Positions 5,015 to 6,308 of a stretch of DNA of 6,308 nucleotides are shown here, piece by piece (positions within the stretch are counted from its first letter, which is position 1; every line of letters begins with the position of its first letter). The position numbers and the translations under genes were made by a program. Where the stretch lies: contig DLPA01000218.1 in NCBI GenBank assembly GCA_002479815.1, forward strand, positions 6,443 to 12,750. Reading direction: 5' to 3'. The DNA is from a bacterium UBA7470. Lineage in GTDB: Bacteria > Pseudomonadota > Gammaproteobacteria > Burkholderiales > Burkholderiaceae_C. The notes beneath the pieces are model-generated. The model searched no databases. It saw nothing but the letters and a program-made list of their open reading frames with translations, and was not told where the DNA came from.

Positions 5015-6308
5015 CCCATGCTTTTAAACGCAGCGCCACCGCCTCGGCCACCTTGATGCCATCGACGGCGGCAGACAAAATCCCGCCTGCATAGCCTGCG
5101 CCCTCGCCAGCGGGAAACAAGCCTTGCACATTGAGGCTTTGAAAATCCTCGCCTCGGGTGATGCGCAAAGGCGAGGAGGTGCGCGTTTCCACCCCCGTCA
5201 GCACCGCGTCGGCCATGTCGTAGCTTTTGATCTTGCGCCCAAACACGGGCAAGGCTTCGCGCATGGCTTGTACGGCAAACGCGGGCAAGACGTTTGCCAA
5301 ATCGGTGAGCAAGACGCCCGGACGATAGGAGGGCTGCACGTTCCCCAAGGCTTTGGAGGGCTTGCCTGCCAAAAAATCCCCCACCCGCTGCGCGGGAGCG
5401 TGGTAGTTGCGCCCCCCCGCTTCAAACGCTTTGCTTTCGAGTTGCCGTTGCAGCACCACGCCTGCCAAGGGGTGAACGCGGTCTTGCTGCGCCAACTGTT
5501 GCGCTTCTTGGGCGTAGCGAGGGCCATCGTCAGCGCCAAACGCGGCGCTCCATGCGGCGACATCCAGCGGGTAATCGCTGGGGTCTATGCCGACCACCAT
5601 GCCCGCGTTGGCGTTGCGTTCGTTGCGCGAGTATTGGCTCATGCCGTTGGTGACGACGCGATTGGGTTCGCTGGTCGCCGCCACCACCGTGCCGCCCGGA
5701 CACATACAAAAGCTGTACACCGCCCGCCCATTGCTGGCGTGATGCACCAGCTTGTAATCTGCCGCGCCCAACAGCGGATGCCCGGCGTGTTTGCCCCAGC
5801 GGGCACGGTCGATCACGCTTTGCGGGTGCTCGATCCGCACGCCGATTGAAAAGGGCTTGGCTTCTAAGTACACGCCCTGATCCCACAGCATCGCAAAGGT
5901 ATCGCGCGAGCTGTGGCCCAGTGCCAGCACCGCCACCGTGCAGGGCAGCGCAGTGATCGCGCCCGTGCTCAAGTCTTGTACGCGCAAGCCCTGCAAGCGG
6001 TGGGAAGGATGGGTGGGGAGCGAAGGGTGGGGGGATGCGTCTGCCGCCTTGTCCAGCATCACCTCCACCACTCGCTGCCCAAAGCGGATCTCGCCCCCTA
6101 GGGCGATGATGTGCTCGCGCAAATGCTCGACCACCTTCACCAGTTTGAACGTGCCGACATGGGGGTGCGCGGCGTACAAGATTTCAGGCGGCGCACCGGC
6201 GGCGACAAATTCCTCCATCACCTTGCGGCCCAAGTGACGAGGGTCTTTGATTTGGCTGTACAGCTTGCCGTCTGAGAACAAGCCCGCGCCGCCCTCGCCA
6301 AACTGCAC
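5007..6308 (-). CDS. FAD-dependent dehydrogenase, COG2509 type, 3' part
   Basis: The C-terminal 433 residues of a putative cytoplasmic FAD-dependent dehydrogenase of the uncharacterised COG2509 type. The coding sequence runs off the window end. The first codon seen is GTG within a conserved FGEGGAGLFSDGKL segment, so it is an internal valine, and about 100 N-terminal residues with the nucleotide-binding GxGxxG are missing. Hallmarks of the family are KDPR (21-24), the second dinucleotide-type strand VAVLALGHSSRDTF (125-138), GVRIEHPQ (156-163), GAADYKLV (181-188), a CMCPGG cysteine pair (201-206), VVTNGMSQYSRN (218-229), DAVLTGVETRTSSPLRI (367-383), and the FAD-closing stretch GLFPAGEGAGYAGGILSAAVDGIK (397-419). 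Substrate and electron acceptor are not established for this family. A P/S/H-rich insert lies at about 92-103. The stop is 100 bases before the exported-protein gene. Confidence 0.93.
   Translation of the reverse strand: MQFGEGGAGLFSDGKLYSQIKDPRHLGRKVMEEFVAAGAPPEILYAAHPHVGTFKLVKVVEHLREHIIALGGEIRFGQRVVEVMLDKAADASPHPSLPTHPSHRLQGLRVQDLSTGAITALPCTVAVLALGHSSRDTFAMLWDQGVYLEAKPFSIGVRIEHPQSVIDRARWGKHAGHPLLGAADYKLVHHASNGRAVYSFCMCPGGTVVAATSEPNRVVTNGMSQYSRNERNANAGMVVGIDPSDYPLDVAAWSAAFGADDGPRYAQEAQQLAQQDRVHPLAGVVLQRQLESKAFEAGGRNYHAPAQRVGDFLAGKPSKALGNVQPSYRPGVLLTDLANVLPAFAVQAMREALPVFGRKIKSYDMADAVLTGVETRTSSPLRITRGEDFQSLNVQGLFPAGEGAGYAGGILSAAVDGIKVAEAVALRLKAWAD
6002..6034 (+). other. G-quadruplex-type motif within the FAD-dehydrogenase gene
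   Basis: On the plus strand (template strand of the gene) five runs of three or more G occur with loops of 6, 1, 6 and 1 bases: GGG at 6002, GGG at 6011, GGGG at 6015, GGG at 6025 and G6 at 6029. This satisfies the usual G3 N1-7 rule. It encodes the P/S/H-rich insert of the protein, so the G pattern may simply follow from Pro codons. Confidence 0.6.

Noticed and set aside
5124..5849. Plus-strand open frame (241 codons) opposite the FAD dehydrogenase
   Set aside because: The minus strand encodes strongly conserved family segments through the whole stretch. The plus frame shows no motif or ribosome-binding site.
6306..6308. GTG at the window end as the true start of the FAD dehydrogenase
   Set aside because: It directly precedes the conserved FGEGGAG segment that normally lies about 100 residues into the protein; the FAD-binding N-terminus is missing.

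Overview
The window looks like chromosomal DNA from a GC-rich betaproteobacterium, most likely in the Burkholderiales and possibly near the Comamonadaceae. The evidence is the sequence flavour of its S20, RuvC and YnbB/CdsA-type proteins, the GC-rich third positions, and an N-terminal secreted module that I recall from Burkholderiales exported proteins. The lineage is judged from protein recognition alone. No tRNA, rRNA, CRISPR array, insertion sequence or phage gene is visible.

Plus strand, 1-1399. This half starts with the 3' part of a membrane-bound phosphatidate cytidylyltransferase-like gene. A complete ruvC (Holliday-junction resolvase) follows 9 bases later, and then a complete rpsT (ribosomal protein S20) with its own Shine-Dalgarno site and a possible -10 element. 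Positions 1400-1577 hold no gene. They contain three successive RNA hairpins, and the last is a strong terminator with T tracts on both strands, placed between convergent genes.

Minus strand, 6308-1578. In order of transcription there are three genes. First is the 3' part of a COG2509-type FAD-dependent dehydrogenase, open at the window end. Second, after a 100-base gap, is a large exported protein of 853 residues with an N-terminal short module and a glycoside-hydrolase-like (beta/alpha)8 barrel. Third, overlapping it by four bases (GTGA), is an exported glycine-zipper protein of 256 residues. The last two look translationally coupled and probably act together outside the cytoplasm, but neither has an assigned substrate.

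The most unusual part is this exported pair. It combines a poorly described barrel protein, a coupled glycine-zipper partner, and long G homopolymers (G8 in the signal-peptide codons of one, G9 in the zipper codons of the other) that could act as slippage sites. Other points of interest are a CdsA-like protein whose family signature is partly missing, a structured rpsT 3' region, and a 9-base tandem repeat that gives three in-frame stop codons.
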